Source of the DNA: a virus
DNA length: 64,000 nt
Virus record (IMG/VR): IMGVR_UViG_3300009110_000302
Coordinates: 53,536 to 117,535 of that record
Strand: one strand, 5' to 3'
Made by a program: the position numbers and the translations under genes. The notes beneath the pieces were generated by a model. The model had not been told where the DNA came from. It was given only the letters and a program-made list of their open reading frames with translations, and ran no database searches. Shown here one piece after another: positions 37,689-46,232 of the stretch. Within the stretch, counting starts at the first letter, position 1, and every line of letters starts with the position of its first letter.

Positions 37689-37874
37689 ATGAAGAAAAAC
37701 AAACTACCCTACATCGGAAAAATCCAAGACCTCAACGATGAATTCAACAACGCATTCCGTGATGAAGTGTTTATGCCTATGGTCACATTCGCGGGAACGC
37801 TTATCCTGTTTACCATACTACTTGACTATTCGTTCCAACTCGTGGAAGCACTCGACATCATCCTAGCCAATTAA
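37689..37874 (+). CDS. Small membrane protein (61 aa)
   Basis: A polar, basic N-terminus and a membrane helix near residues 32-56 (MVTFAGTLILFTILLDYSF). It follows the class C gene by 31 nt. Unknown. Confidence 0.55.
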   Translation: MKKNKLPYIGKIQDLNDEFNNAFRDEVFMPMVTFAGTLILFTILLDYSFQLVEALDIILAN

Positions 37875-37878
37875 GATT

Positions 37879-38190
37879 ATGAGAATTATAGAATTAGAAG
37901 AAGCAAGAGAGATTGCAAAGAGTAGTGAAGCAACTCATGTTCGGTTCACTTACGCGAACCATTCTTATCACGAGTACCCCATCGAAAAGCTAGGGGAAGC
38001 AATCGAGTCACACAAGTGGAGTCGTTTGGGTTTGCATTACGGAGTGAAGTTAAACGACGAGTGCGAGATTAAAAACGAGGGTATGGCTACTGGTTGGCGT
38101 ATCGATGACTTCATTCAAATTGGTGAGGTTGACTATTCTTGGAACAACGAGCAAACGGGTTCACCCGCGTGGGAATACCACAGACGTTAA
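37879..38190 (+). CDS. Hypothetical protein (103 aa)
   Basis: A soluble acidic protein (ELEEAREIAKSSEATHVRFTYANHSYHEYP). It is the last gene of the small-gene region. The 38191-38363 stretch that follows holds no gene; near its end a TATAAT lies 5 nt before the next ATG. Confidence 0.6.
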   Translation: MRIIELEEAREIAKSSEATHVRFTYANHSYHEYPIEKLGEAIESHKWSRLGLHYGVKLNDECEIKNEGMATGWRIDDFIQIGEVDYSWNNEQTGSPAWEYHRR

Positions 38191-38363
38191 AGTTGTTATT
38201 GAATTAATGAAAAATTATAGCACTCGCGGCCTGAGATATGGTCGGCGGGGGGTAATTTCAATCTTTCCGGCCGTTTCAAATCTTTGCATATATAGGAAGG
38301 TCAAAAAATCCCGAACAGCTATATTAATTTAGGTCTTTCTCTATATAGAAACTATAATTATCG

Positions 38364-39086
38364 ATGCTTGTGCGAGAAAAAGATATAGATAAGGTTTTAT
38401 TAGTTAATTTAGATAGCTCTACAAAAAGATATGCAGAATTTTCAGGTATAGAAGGCATAGAAAGGTTTCCCGCTATAGACTCTAGGGAAAATTGGTTTGT
38501 ATATAAGGACTACGATTTAAAACTAAAGCCTTTTTGGAATTGGGAAACATATTTCGCCCAAGGCAAGGGCGCGGTTGGTTGTTATTTGAGTCATTATTTA
38601 ATTTGGCAAAAAATAATAAAAGAAGACATAGATTTATGCTTGGTGCTTGAAGACGATGCTAATGCTGAAGATGTAAAAAACTTTTTAACTACAACTCAAA
38701 AAAAATACTACGCCCACTCTAATAGCATAATCAATTTAAATAAGCGTAAACAGTTCAGAAATTACATGGTGGGGACAGAGTCATACCTTCTTGATAAAAA
38801 AGGCGCACAGAGCCTTGTGGAGGCAGTAAACGGTATAATTGAAGAACCTGTAGATAGATTTATGGGAAGGGCACATTATAGAAAAAGAATAATAAAATTA
38901 ATTTATGATCCATGTATAAATTTAAATTATGAAGTAGGAGGGTCTTGGGAGAGTAGTGAGGTCATGACAGACTACGCACCTTGGTCATTAAAAGACGAAC
39001 AAGGGTGGACGCTGTCTTTAAAAGAGCAACATAAAATAATTAAAACCGAACATGGAGAAAAATGGTGGTGGGAAAAAGATGATTGA
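38364..39086 (+). CDS. Glycosyltransferase family 25-like protein
   Basis: GT25 signatures are present: VLLVNLDSSTKRYAEF near residue 11, GAVGCYLSHYLIWQKI near 68, LCLVLEDDANAED near 88, and a later SYLLDKKGAQSLVEAV near 138. Such enzymes add a hexose to LPS or to hydroxylated residues. It opens a three-gene block with two sulfotransferases, suggesting that the sugar it adds is later sulfated. Confidence 0.82.
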   Translation: MLVREKDIDKVLLVNLDSSTKRYAEFSGIEGIERFPAIDSRENWFVYKDYDLKLKPFWNWETYFAQGKGAVGCYLSHYLIWQKIIKEDIDLCLVLEDDANAEDVKNFLTTTQKKYYAHSNSIINLNKRKQFRNYMVGTESYLLDKKGAQSLVEAVNGIIEEPVDRFMGRAHYRKRIIKLIYDPCINLNYEVGGSWESSEVMTDYAPWSLKDEQGWTLSLKEQHKIIKTEHGEKWWWEKDD

Positions 39087-39720
39087 TCATAAAAACAGAT
39101 ATATATACGTAAGGACACCGAAAGCTGCCTCTACAAGCATTCTCGGAGCGTTATTCCAACAACAAACGACCCATTTCTTCACTAACGTCAATAAAGAGTT
39201 CCGAAGAAGGCTAATAAATGTCGAAACCTATTGGGAGGGTGATCGAAACCATTATCCTTTAAGCGTCATGAAGAAAATAGTCCATCCTCAAATTATAAAA
39301 AATTATTTTAAATTTTCATTCGTTCGTAACCCGTGGGCTAGAGTTTTTTCTGCTTATAATTATGAAAAAGCGTGGCATGATGCGAATGGTCACGAATTAG
39401 TTCATCACATAAAGGGTGATTTCAATGAATATGTTGAAAATTACGATAATTGGTACAAAACACATAAAACTACCTATTTTGAGTACACTGAAGGTTGTGA
39501 CTTCATTGGCAAAATGGAAAATTTACAAAATGATTTTGATGAAATGTGCTCTTTAGGTAATTTGAAGACAAAAACGCTGAAACATCTTAATGTCACAGAT
39601 AAAAAGATAGAAGCTAAAGGTAATTTTTTTAAATATAGAGATCACTATACCTCTAAGACTAAAGATATAATTTATAAAAAATTTAAAAAAGATATAGAAT
39701 TCTTCGAATATGAATATTAG
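39079..39720 (+). CDS. Carbohydrate sulfotransferase (Sulfotransfer_2-like)
   Basis: The PAPS-binding loop YVRTPKAASTSILGAL near residue 10 (5' phosphosulfate site) and FSFVRNPWARVFSAYNYEK near 82 (3' phosphate site) match the carbohydrate sulfotransferase family. It overlaps the GT25 gene by 8 nt. It would transfer sulfate from PAPS to a sugar hydroxyl, probably on a surface or virion glycan. Confidence 0.82.
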   Translation: MIDHKNRYIYVRTPKAASTSILGALFQQQTTHFFTNVNKEFRRRLINVETYWEGDRNHYPLSVMKKIVHPQIIKNYFKFSFVRNPWARVFSAYNYEKAWHDANGHELVHHIKGDFNEYVENYDNWYKTHKTTYFEYTEGCDFIGKMENLQNDFDEMCSLGNLKTKTLKHLNVTDKKIEAKGNFFKYRDHYTSKTKDIIYKKFKKDIEFFEYEY

Positions 39721-40288
39721 TAAGATCTTTGAGATTGGCGTGATGAAAACGGGCACGACAAGCCTTGGGGCAGCTTTTAGACAGTTAGGCTACAAGGACA
39801 TGAAGTGGCATCCTGTAGCTTATAATAAATTTATTGAATCGCGGCATACTGATTATAAATCTCTATTTGATATTATTGATCAATACGAAGCATTTCAAGA
39901 TGGGCCGTGGCATGATTGTGATTTTAGAAAACTAGATGAGCATTACCCTAATAGTAAGTTCATTATATTAGAAAGAGATGATGAAAGTTGGATTCGCAGT
40001 ATGGAGTTACATAACTCACCAATCTATAATATAAATAAAATTCCTGATGAATATCTTCATGATGAATGGGTGCATGACAGATCTAATACTATTGATAGAA
40101 AATTGAAATGGAAAAAAGAAAAATACAATAGAATAAAAAACTATTTTAAAGATAGGCCTAATGATCTATTAATTATGAATATTTGTGGCGGCGAAGGTTG
40201 GGAAAAGATTTGTCCCTTTTTGAATAAAGAAAAGCCTTCGTGGCCTTTCCCGATAAGGAACGTTTCTCCTACTCAAGAAAAAAATTAG
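39710..40288 (+). CDS. Sulfotransferase-family protein
   Basis: The protein opens with FEIGVMKTGTTSLGAAFRQLGYK, a PAPS-loop variant of the Sulfotransfer_4 type, followed by FQDGPWHDCDFRKLDEHYPNSKFIILERDDESWIRS near residue 63-100, where the 3' phosphate loop is expected. It overlaps the previous sulfotransferase by 11 nt. It may sulfate a second position of the same glycan. Confidence 0.78.
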   Translation: MNISKIFEIGVMKTGTTSLGAAFRQLGYKDMKWHPVAYNKFIESRHTDYKSLFDIIDQYEAFQDGPWHDCDFRKLDEHYPNSKFIILERDDESWIRSMELHNSPIYNINKIPDEYLHDEWVHDRSNTIDRKLKWKKEKYNRIKNYFKDRPNDLLIMNICGGEGWEKICPFLNKEKPSWPFPIRNVSPTQEKN

Positions 40289-40336
40289 ATATTCTATTTC
40301 AATATGAATGGGGCTTTCTGATAGATTGTCAAAAAT

Positions 40337-40344
40337 AGTGTAAC
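40337..40344 (+). promoter_or_regulatory. Late-type promoter motif AGTGTAAC
   Basis: The box ends 7 nt before ATG 40352 and lacks a -35. Confidence 0.5.
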
Positions 40345-40351
40345 TATTATT

Positions 40352-41143
40352 ATGCCAGAAAAGAAAACTTCTTCTTCAGGGCCGAACAAACTTAAAATTC
40401 GTGGAGCAACGGAACTTGCAGAACAACTTACTGAAACAAATGAAAATCATGTGAAACAACATCAAGCAGCGAACCCGATAAAAACAAACATCAAGTTAAG
40501 ACAATTCCCTTGGACAGAAAAACAAAAAGAATTTTTTAAAATTGCCCTGCACCCTTCTACTAATATAATCATCGTTAAAGGACCGGCAGGTACTTCTAAA
40601 ACATTATTAGCTACTTATTGTGCTCTTCAGTTATTAAACATGAAGGTAATAGATAATATCATGTACCTAAGGTCTGCTGTCGAGTCGTCTGACAAAAGTT
40701 TAGGTTTTCTGCCGGGTACGGCTGAAGAAAAATTAAGATTTTTTAATTTACCTTTTTTAGATAAATTAGATGAACTTTTAGCTTCTATTAAAGCGGAAAA
40801 ATTGGAAACCGAGAATCGCGTTTCCATGTTTCCTGTTGCATTTGCTAGAGGAATGAATTGGACAGACAAATGCGTTATCCTAGATGAAGCACAGAATTCG
40901 ACAATAAAAGAAATAACTACGGTTTTGACCCGATTAGGGAAAAACAGTAGATGCTTCATTTTAGCAGATCCAGCCCAAACGGACCTTCATGAGAATAAAC
41001 AAGGAGGGATAGAGAAAATTAACGAAAAATTTTCTGACGAAGAAAGCCTACAAATGGGAATTTATACGTTTGAATTTACCGAAGAAGATATAATGAGGTC
41101 AGAATTAGTAAAATTTATTGTGTCAAAACTTAATCAACTGTAA
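40352..41143 (+). CDS. phoH: PhoH-like ATPase
   Basis: The P-loop KGPAGTSKTLLA lies near residue 75, Walker B (KCVILDEAQNST) near 173, and LTRLGKNSRCFILADPAQTDL near 190. This is the PhoH core, found in many marine phages. The N-terminal 45 residues are a polar extension. Role in infection unsettled; RNA or nucleotide metabolism is often suggested for the family. Confidence 0.9.
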   Translation: MPEKKTSSSGPNKLKIRGATELAEQLTETNENHVKQHQAANPIKTNIKLRQFPWTEKQKEFFKIALHPSTNIIIVKGPAGTSKTLLATYCALQLLNMKVIDNIMYLRSAVESSDKSLGFLPGTAEEKLRFFNLPFLDKLDELLASIKAEKLETENRVSMFPVAFARGMNWTDKCVILDEAQNSTIKEITTVLTRLGKNSRCFILADPAQTDLHENKQGGIEKINEKFSDEESLQMGIYTFEFTEEDIMRSELVKFIVSKLNQL

Positions 41144-41164
41144 TATAATATAGGAGTAAATCAT

Positions 41165-41986
41165 ATGCCTAAGAAAAAAACAAAAAACGATGCCGAAGAA
41201 GTATCTAACAAAGAAGAACCAATCCCTGTCGAGCTCGTAGAAGAGAGCGAAACAGACAAGCAAGTAAAACTTCAAAGCATCATCCAGTCTCAAGCGGAAG
41301 TTAAAAAAGTTGAAGCAGAGACGAGAAGGTCAGAAGCTGAAGCCTTAAAGGCTGAGGTGGAAGCTAAAAAAGTTTTTTACGCTTACGAAAAAGAACTACA
41401 GTCTGACGAAGAAAACTGCCTTTATCGCTTTTCGAGAGATGTCAACGAAAGCTCTGTATCTGGGTGTATGAAGAAGCTTACACAGTGGCACCGTAAAGCC
41501 CCAGAATGCCCCATAGAGGTCGTTTTCTCTTCTCCGGGGGGTAGTATCATAGATGGATTCGAATTATTCGATTTCCTGCAAGATTTGAGGAATAAGGGGC
41601 ACCACATTACGACAGGCTCATTAGGGATGGCTGCTTCGATGGCTGGCATTCTTTTACAAGCTGGAGACAAGAGGTGGATTGGTCACCAATCATGGATGAT
41701 GATTCATAGGGCCGCTTTTGGAGCGATTGGCAAAACTTACGAAATCGAAGACGAAGTTATGCTTGTAAAAAGGATAGAAGACAGAATCCTAGACATATTT
41801 ACTTCTAGGTCTAAATTATCTCAAGCTCAATTGAGAAAAAATTGGGATAGAAAAGACTGGTGGATTGACGCAGACGAATGTAAGAAATTAGGGCTAGTTG
41901 ATGAAATTAGAGCAATGATGCCTGAGCACCTTAATGCTCCTAAAAGGAAGAGGAAGCCTAGGAAAAAGAGCATTAGAAAGAAATAA
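41165..41986 (+). CDS. ClpP-like serine protease with coiled-coil N-terminus
   Basis: Residues 40-75 are a Glu/Lys/Ala coiled coil. The ClpP fold follows: VFSSPGGSIIDGFELFDFL near residue 120, TGSLGMAASMAGILLQAG near 149 (catalytic Ser in AASMA) and SWMMIHRAAFG near 177 (catalytic His). Phage ClpP homologues often act as head-maturation proteases. Here it stands 14 kb from the capsid gene, and a separate protease-scaffold gene is present, so it may have another role. Confidence 0.82.
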   Translation: MPKKKTKNDAEEVSNKEEPIPVELVEESETDKQVKLQSIIQSQAEVKKVEAETRRSEAEALKAEVEAKKVFYAYEKELQSDEENCLYRFSRDVNESSVSGCMKKLTQWHRKAPECPIEVVFSSPGGSIIDGFELFDFLQDLRNKGHHITTGSLGMAASMAGILLQAGDKRWIGHQSWMMIHRAAFGAIGKTYEIEDEVMLVKRIEDRILDIFTSRSKLSQAQLRKNWDRKDWWIDADECKKLGLVDEIRAMMPEHLNAPKRKRKPRKKSIRKK

Positions 41987-41998
41987 GGGTCTTAATAG

Positions 41999-42006
41999 AG
42001 TGTAAA
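41999..42006 (+). promoter_or_regulatory. Late-type promoter motif AGTGTAAA
   Basis: Lies 12 nt before ATG 42019. Confidence 0.4.
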
Positions 42007-42018
42007 GAGAAAATAGCT

Positions 42019-42171
42019 ATGAAAAAATTAATTGTATTTTGTGCGGCACTTTTTGTAATCGGCTGCAACTGGGGAAATTCCGGATGTCCGGACTGTTCCT
42101 GCGAAGCGGGCTGTTGTTCATCCGACAGTTGCTCAGTTGCCGATTGCAATTGTGCGTGCGAGAAAGAGTAA
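42019..42171 (+). CDS. Cys-rich small lipoprotein (50 aa)
   Basis: The signal (KKLIVFCAALFVIGC) ends in a lipobox with Cys16. The mature 35 residues hold about a dozen Cys in CxC, CC and CxxC patterns (CPDCSCEAGCCSSDSC). It may form a disulfide knot or bind metal on the outer membrane. Confidence 0.6.
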   Translation: MKKLIVFCAALFVIGCNWGNSGCPDCSCEAGCCSSDSCSVADCNCACEKE

Positions 42172-42177
42172 AAGTTT

Positions 42178-42393
42178 ATGGGAACTTGGAGTTCACGCAT
42201 AGGCAAATTCAAAAAGAAAGACCCTAACCACGGATGGCTTTGGAAAAAAATTCAAGGTCAATTCCGTAAGGTTCGACACTGGTGCTGTAAGGCCGCTTTA
42301 TGTAACTTCGACACATGTAAATGTGACTGCCACGAAAGAGATATACCTAACGACTGTAAGAATCCAAAATGCGGTTGTAAGAAAAAGCGATAA
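42178..42393 (+). CDS. Basic protein with Cys-rich C-terminus (71 aa)
   Basis: A Lys/Trp-rich N-terminus is followed by CCKAALCNFDTCKCDCHERD and CKNPKCGCKKK, suggesting zinc or disulfide structure. It may work with the preceding Cys-rich lipoprotein; only proximity supports this. Confidence 0.58.
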   Translation: MGTWSSRIGKFKKKDPNHGWLWKKIQGQFRKVRHWCCKAALCNFDTCKCDCHERDIPNDCKNPKCGCKKKR

Positions 42394-42404
42394 AAAAGCG
42401 TTGG

Positions 42405-42596
42405 TTAAAGCTTAGGTAGGTGGGCTAAATCTTTGTGTATTTCTTGACCTAGCTTGTTAATGGCTACTGCTCTTTCCCAGAGATCATCCTTCGAGAACTT
42501 CTCTTGGTCTTTTATTATGATTAAAGATAGCTCTCCTATTTCTTCAAGCTTTTCTTGTATATGCTCAATCTTACTTTTTGGTAACAAATAATCCAT
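42405..42596 (-). CDS. Small helical protein, minus strand (63 aa)
   Basis: A helical coiled-coil-like product (KIEHIQEKLEEIGELSLIIIKDQEKF). It lies 17 nt after the zincin gene on the same strand, consistent with a two-gene minus-strand operon. Confidence 0.55.
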   Translation of the reverse strand: MDYLLPKSKIEHIQEKLEEIGELSLIIIKDQEKFSKDDLWERAVAINKLGQEIHKDLAHLPKL

Positions 42597-42613
42597 ATTC
42601 TGGATTACACCTC

Positions 42614-42961
42614 TTACTTACCTCTATATTGAGCTTTACGGCTTCTTTCAGTTTTCCTCCACCCACATTCATGATATAAAAATCTACTTATAGTATTAGC
42701 AAATTTATATATTTCTTTTTCTGGCTTGTCCCAAAAGAAAGCATGAGCAAATTCATGGATGCACGTATTAAGTTCTGTTTGCTTGGTATTGTAAGGATTT
42801 ATACAGATTTTAGGATGTTTCTCGGTAGGATCTTCGCAAATCCCATCACATTTTTCCCCATAAAGCCTTTTATCTGGTTTTCTAAAAACAACCTCGTATT
42901 CCACCCCTTTACAGTTCCTAAACACGAAATTGCCATTTCTCGCCTTAGTCCGTCTGCGCAT
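42614..42961 (-). CDS. HExxH zinc-metalloprotease-like protein, minus strand
   Basis: LNTCIHEFAHAFFWDKPEKEIYKFA carries an HExxH zincin motif near residue 69. The basic N-terminus, ICEDPTEKHPKICINPYN and the short length suit a minimal SprT- or Wss1-like protease fold. The late-type box at 42969 on the same strand supports expression. Substrate unknown. Confidence 0.68.
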   Translation of the reverse strand: MRRRTKARNGNFVFRNCKGVEYEVVFRKPDKRLYGEKCDGICEDPTEKHPKICINPYNTKQTELNTCIHEFAHAFFWDKPEKEIYKFANTISRFLYHECGWRKTERSRKAQYRGK

Positions 42962-42968
42962 ATCTAAA

Positions 42969-42976
42969 TTTACACT
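42969..42976 (-). promoter_or_regulatory. Late-type promoter motif on the minus strand
   Basis: Minus strand reads AGTGTAAA, 7 nt before the zincin start codon. The motif following its gene to the other strand is good evidence that it is functional. Confidence 0.55.
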
Positions 42977-43037
42977 CTATAAGAATACCGTCTAATTTAT
43001 ATTAGATTTTAAATTTTTTTTTAATATTATAAGATAA

Positions 43038-43421
43038 ATGAAGACTTATTGTACAAATTGTGGTTGTAAGGTAGAGCACCTAGCTCAACAAAAACCCAAC
43101 TTTTGCCCAAAGTGTGGATACTCTTTTACTGGGGTATCATCCTCTCAACAAAATGCTCAAATTAATGAAGAAAATGAAGAGGATGAAGAGGCTTTAGGTT
43201 TAAATGTCGATAGCGATTTCGAGCTAGAATTCGAATTAGACGAAAAACCAAAACGCTCTAATAAACTGTCCGATCTAATGGGAACATCTGGAGGAGCCCC
43301 CAACGATAGCGAGCAAAAGAAAAGGGGAAGAGGCAGGCCTAAAAAAATAAATAAGGAAAAAGTCTGGGAAGACTTCAAAAAGGAAGCAGGTGGAAATCCT
43401 CATAAAGAAGCGAACGAATAA
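43038..43421 (+). CDS. Zinc-ribbon protein with acidic and AT-hook-like regions
   Basis: CTNCGCKVEHLAQ and FCPKCGYSFTG form an N-terminal zinc ribbon. An acidic stretch (NEENEEDEEALG) follows, then KKRGRGRPKKINKEK, an AT-hook-like GRP motif. It may bind DNA or RNA polymerase. The next gene encodes a sigma-like factor, so a regulatory partnership is possible. Confidence 0.65.
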   Translation: MKTYCTNCGCKVEHLAQQKPNFCPKCGYSFTGVSSSQQNAQINEENEEDEEALGLNVDSDFELEFELDEKPKRSNKLSDLMGTSGGAPNDSEQKKRGRGRPKKINKEKVWEDFKKEAGGNPHKEANE

Positions 43422-43423
43422 AT

Positions 43424-44206
43424 ATGCCTCGCAAGAATGCAAAAGTTCAAAAAAATCCACCAAAAAAAAGAGCAGCTAATAAAAAGATAGCGAAAAAAAA
43501 ACGCGTGTCTACTCCAAAAAAGCGCGTAAAGAAGTTGAAGTTCGAAGACTGCATCCAAGAAATCGATGTAGAGATTTGCAAGAGAAAAAATAAATGGAAT
43601 TTAACCGCCTTAGCTTGGATGGATTTTGATGACGTATCCCAAATTTTAAGAATCCATATATTTAAAAAATGGCACCTGTTTGACCAAACAAAAAAACTAG
43701 TCCCTTGGATTAATAGAATAATATCCAACCAAATAAAAAACTTAATAAGAAATCATTATGGTAACTACGTAAGGCCTTGCGTCAAATGCGCTGCGGCAGA
43801 AGGAGAAGATTTATGCGTCATATATGGTAAACAGTGCGCTGATTGTCCCTTGTTTAAAAATTGGTATAAAAACAAAAAAAGCGCATATGATACTAAACTA
43901 CCCATAGCTTTAGAAAACCACTCTCAAGAAGTGTTTTCTGTACAGAACCAAGACTCTTTAGATATGGACGTAGCGTCTCAAAAGCTACATGACAGAATGC
44001 AAAAAATGTTGAAAGTTAATGAATGGTTAGTTTATAAATATTTATATATAGACCACATGTCAGAAGAACAAGCAGCCAAAAAAATGGGATATAAAACTAC
44101 GGAAAAAAATAGAAGCCCCGGCTACAAACAAATAAAAAATTTAAAAAAATCTATAATAGCTAAAGTTAAAAAATGCTTATTGAATGACGAAATAGATATA
44201 TTTTAA
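43424..44206 (+). CDS. Divergent sigma factor (likely late)
   Basis: After a Lys-rich start the segment DFDDVSQILRIHIFKKWHLFDQTKKLVPWINRIISNQIKNLIRNHYG (near residue 63-110) is a sigma region 2 pattern. EEQAAKKMGYKT with a following basic helix resembles region 4. Between them are six Cys (CVKCAAAEGEDLCVIYGKQC, then CADC) that could bind zinc. Its place at the head of the packaging genes and the GTGTAA promoter family make it a candidate late sigma factor. Confidence 0.65.
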   Translation: MPRKNAKVQKNPPKKRAANKKIAKKKRVSTPKKRVKKLKFEDCIQEIDVEICKRKNKWNLTALAWMDFDDVSQILRIHIFKKWHLFDQTKKLVPWINRIISNQIKNLIRNHYGNYVRPCVKCAAAEGEDLCVIYGKQCADCPLFKNWYKNKKSAYDTKLPIALENHSQEVFSVQNQDSLDMDVASQKLHDRMQKMLKVNEWLVYKYLYIDHMSEEQAAKKMGYKTTEKNRSPGYKQIKNLKKSIIAKVKKCLLNDEIDIF

Positions 44207-44208
44207 TT

Positions 44209-45294
44209 ATGGAAGAAATTTTCTTATCAGAAGAACAAAAAGAAAAGGTTTTGAGCGAATGGAACTCAAAGCCTAACGACCCCCCATCACTTTTAGAGCT
44301 TATCAAGGCAGCGGGGTTTGAAGATAAAGATGGCCGAAGTAAAGAAGGTCGAGCGGTAAAACAATTTTTAGCTTCAAGGCAAATTAAAGCCCAAGGAGCC
44401 CAAAACTATCAACCTAAAAAAAGGGTCAATCTAACGGATGAAGACGTAGAGTTTATTATTAATAACATGGGGATGATGAAATCGATGGAGATGGCTCGGG
44501 TGATATTTAAAGATGAGACTTTGACCAATCTAAACCAAGAAACTCGAGCGGTCCTTGAGGTCGTACGTTCTCACGAAGAACAAGTGCAGCCTTATGAAAA
44601 TACTGATGAAGCCTCTATAGACCAATACAAGCCCCCAAAAACTTTTGATCAGTCCTTGGCAAGAATTAATAAATATATGCATAATGGCATTAATAAAACG
44701 AAACTTAACATCAAGCAAAAGAAAGACATCCAAGCCCTAATAGGTTTCCTGCATACTTATAGATTTACGCATCAAATTAACAGTTATAATACTACAACAG
44801 AAAGAGATTTATTTGAAAGTAGTTTTGTCAGATATGCATTTGATAAAAACGATCTGACAGAAGAAGAAGTAGATCAATACATAGTGTTATCTACAGAGGT
44901 AGTTATAGCTTCAAACATCCAACACCGAGTAGAACACTTGCAGATGCTAATGGATGGGGTGGCAAACGACACAGAAGGCCGAAGAATTTCCATGTCTTTA
45001 GTGGAAGCTATTAGTACGGCTCAAACAGAGTATAACCAATGTGTTAACAGACAGCATAAACTTTTAGAGAGTCTAAAAGAAAAAAGAAGTGACAAACTCA
45101 AGAAACAACTACATGAAAATGCTAGCATACTAAATCTAGTGGAGATGTGGAAAGAGGAAGAGAGCAGGAAGCAACTTATTGAGCTGACTGAGCTTCGCAA
45201 GAAGACCTTAAAGAGTGAAATAGATAAGCTTTCCGGGATGGACGAGGTAAGGGCTAGAATCATGGGCATAACAGATGACGAAGCCTTAAATTAG
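44209..45294 (+). CDS. Hypothetical protein, possible small terminase
   Basis: The 361-residue protein is mostly helical, with an N-terminal region like a DNA-binding domain (PPSLLELIKAAGFEDKDGRSKEGRAVKQFL) and a long C-terminal coiled coil. It lies two genes before the large terminase. Position and helical plan would fit a small terminase subunit, but no sequence signature proves it. Confidence 0.45.
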   Translation: MEEIFLSEEQKEKVLSEWNSKPNDPPSLLELIKAAGFEDKDGRSKEGRAVKQFLASRQIKAQGAQNYQPKKRVNLTDEDVEFIINNMGMMKSMEMARVIFKDETLTNLNQETRAVLEVVRSHEEQVQPYENTDEASIDQYKPPKTFDQSLARINKYMHNGINKTKLNIKQKKDIQALIGFLHTYRFTHQINSYNTTTERDLFESSFVRYAFDKNDLTEEEVDQYIVLSTEVVIASNIQHRVEHLQMLMDGVANDTEGRRISMSLVEAISTAQTEYNQCVNRQHKLLESLKEKRSDKLKKQLHENASILNLVEMWKEEESRKQLIELTELRKKTLKSEIDKLSGMDEVRARIMGITDDEALN

Positions 45295-45299
45295 TTATA

Positions 45300-46232
45300 A
45301 TGATCTGTAAAGTCTGTAATAAAGAATTCGAAACAGAACGCCAACTTCATGCTCACTTAAAAGCTCATAAGTTGACGATGATAGAATATTATCAACAATA
45401 CTACCCCCGTTACGATCTATACGATAAAAAAATAATAAAATTTAAAAATAAAACTCAATACTTAAATACTGATTTTAACTCTAGGACTAATCTACGCATG
45501 TGGATGAAAGATAAGCCAGAAAATGAAGCTAAAGAATATTGCGCTTCTCTAATGAAAAAAAGAATAGAAAAAAAGGGCATAGAGTACGCTCCAACTCAAG
45601 TAGAGCTAAGAACTATTTTAAGTCCCCCTATTCAGTATCATGATAAGCTATTCGGATCTTACAACCAGTTCTGTGAGGGTTTAGGCCTAAAGACTAAATT
45701 TGTATCTCCGGGAGAAATAGTCGAAGGCTCAAAATGGAAAGACGCTAAATACAAAATCTACGTAGATACGAGAGAGCAAAGACCTTTAAAATTTAAAAAT
45801 CGTCAAATAGAAATCAAAACTCTAAAGTTTGGAGATTACGCTTTTAGTAACAAGGAGGCGACCTGTAACTGTTATATAGAAAGAAAAAACTTGTCGGATT
45901 TCATAGGCACGATAAGTGGCGGCTACGAACGTTTTATAAATGAAATAGAAAGAGCCAAGGAAGCGGACGCTTATTTAGTTGTCCTAGTAGAAGACACCTT
46001 AACGAACTCGTTAAGCTTCCCATTCTTAAGGCATATATCTAAAAAAATTAAAGCTACTCCTGAATTTATTTTTAATAGAGTCAGAAGTCTTACTCAGACT
46101 TATCCGCATATCCAATTTTTATTTGTTAAAGGCCGGGTAGAGTCCTCGAGGGTTATAGAAAAAATATTTACTAGCGGGTGCGTTCATGAAAAGATCGATC
46201 TCCAACTAGCATACGATACTAAGAAGTTATAA
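45300..46232 (+). CDS. C2H2 zinc finger - ERCC4-type nuclease
   Basis: The N-terminus CKVCNKEFETERQLHAHLKAH is a clear C2H2 zinc finger. An XPF/ERCC4-type nuclease domain occupies about residues 150-270: YVDTREQRPL, LKFGDYAFS, CYIERKNLSDFIGTISGGYERF, AYLVVLVEDT. The GDx(n)ERKxxxD catalytic set is present. It should cut branched or junction DNA. It overlaps the large terminase start by 1 nt, so a role in preparing DNA for packaging is inferred. Confidence 0.85.
   Translation: MICKVCNKEFETERQLHAHLKAHKLTMIEYYQQYYPRYDLYDKKIIKFKNKTQYLNTDFNSRTNLRMWMKDKPENEAKEYCASLMKKRIEKKGIEYAPTQVELRTILSPPIQYHDKLFGSYNQFCEGLGLKTKFVSPGEIVEGSKWKDAKYKIYVDTREQRPLKFKNRQIEIKTLKFGDYAFSNKEATCNCYIERKNLSDFIGTISGGYERFINEIERAKEADAYLVVLVEDTLTNSLSFPFLRHISKKIKATPEFIFNRVRSLTQTYPHIQFLFVKGRVESSRVIEKIFTSGCVHEKIDLQLAYDTKKL

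Noticed and set aside
38105-38332. + strand frame at the end of the small-gene region
   Set aside because: Overlaps the 37879-38190 gene in another frame for over 80 nt and has no ribosome site.
42743-42967. + strand frame opposite the HExxH gene
   Set aside because: The minus-strand frame has the zincin motif and a late-type box; the + frame has neither.
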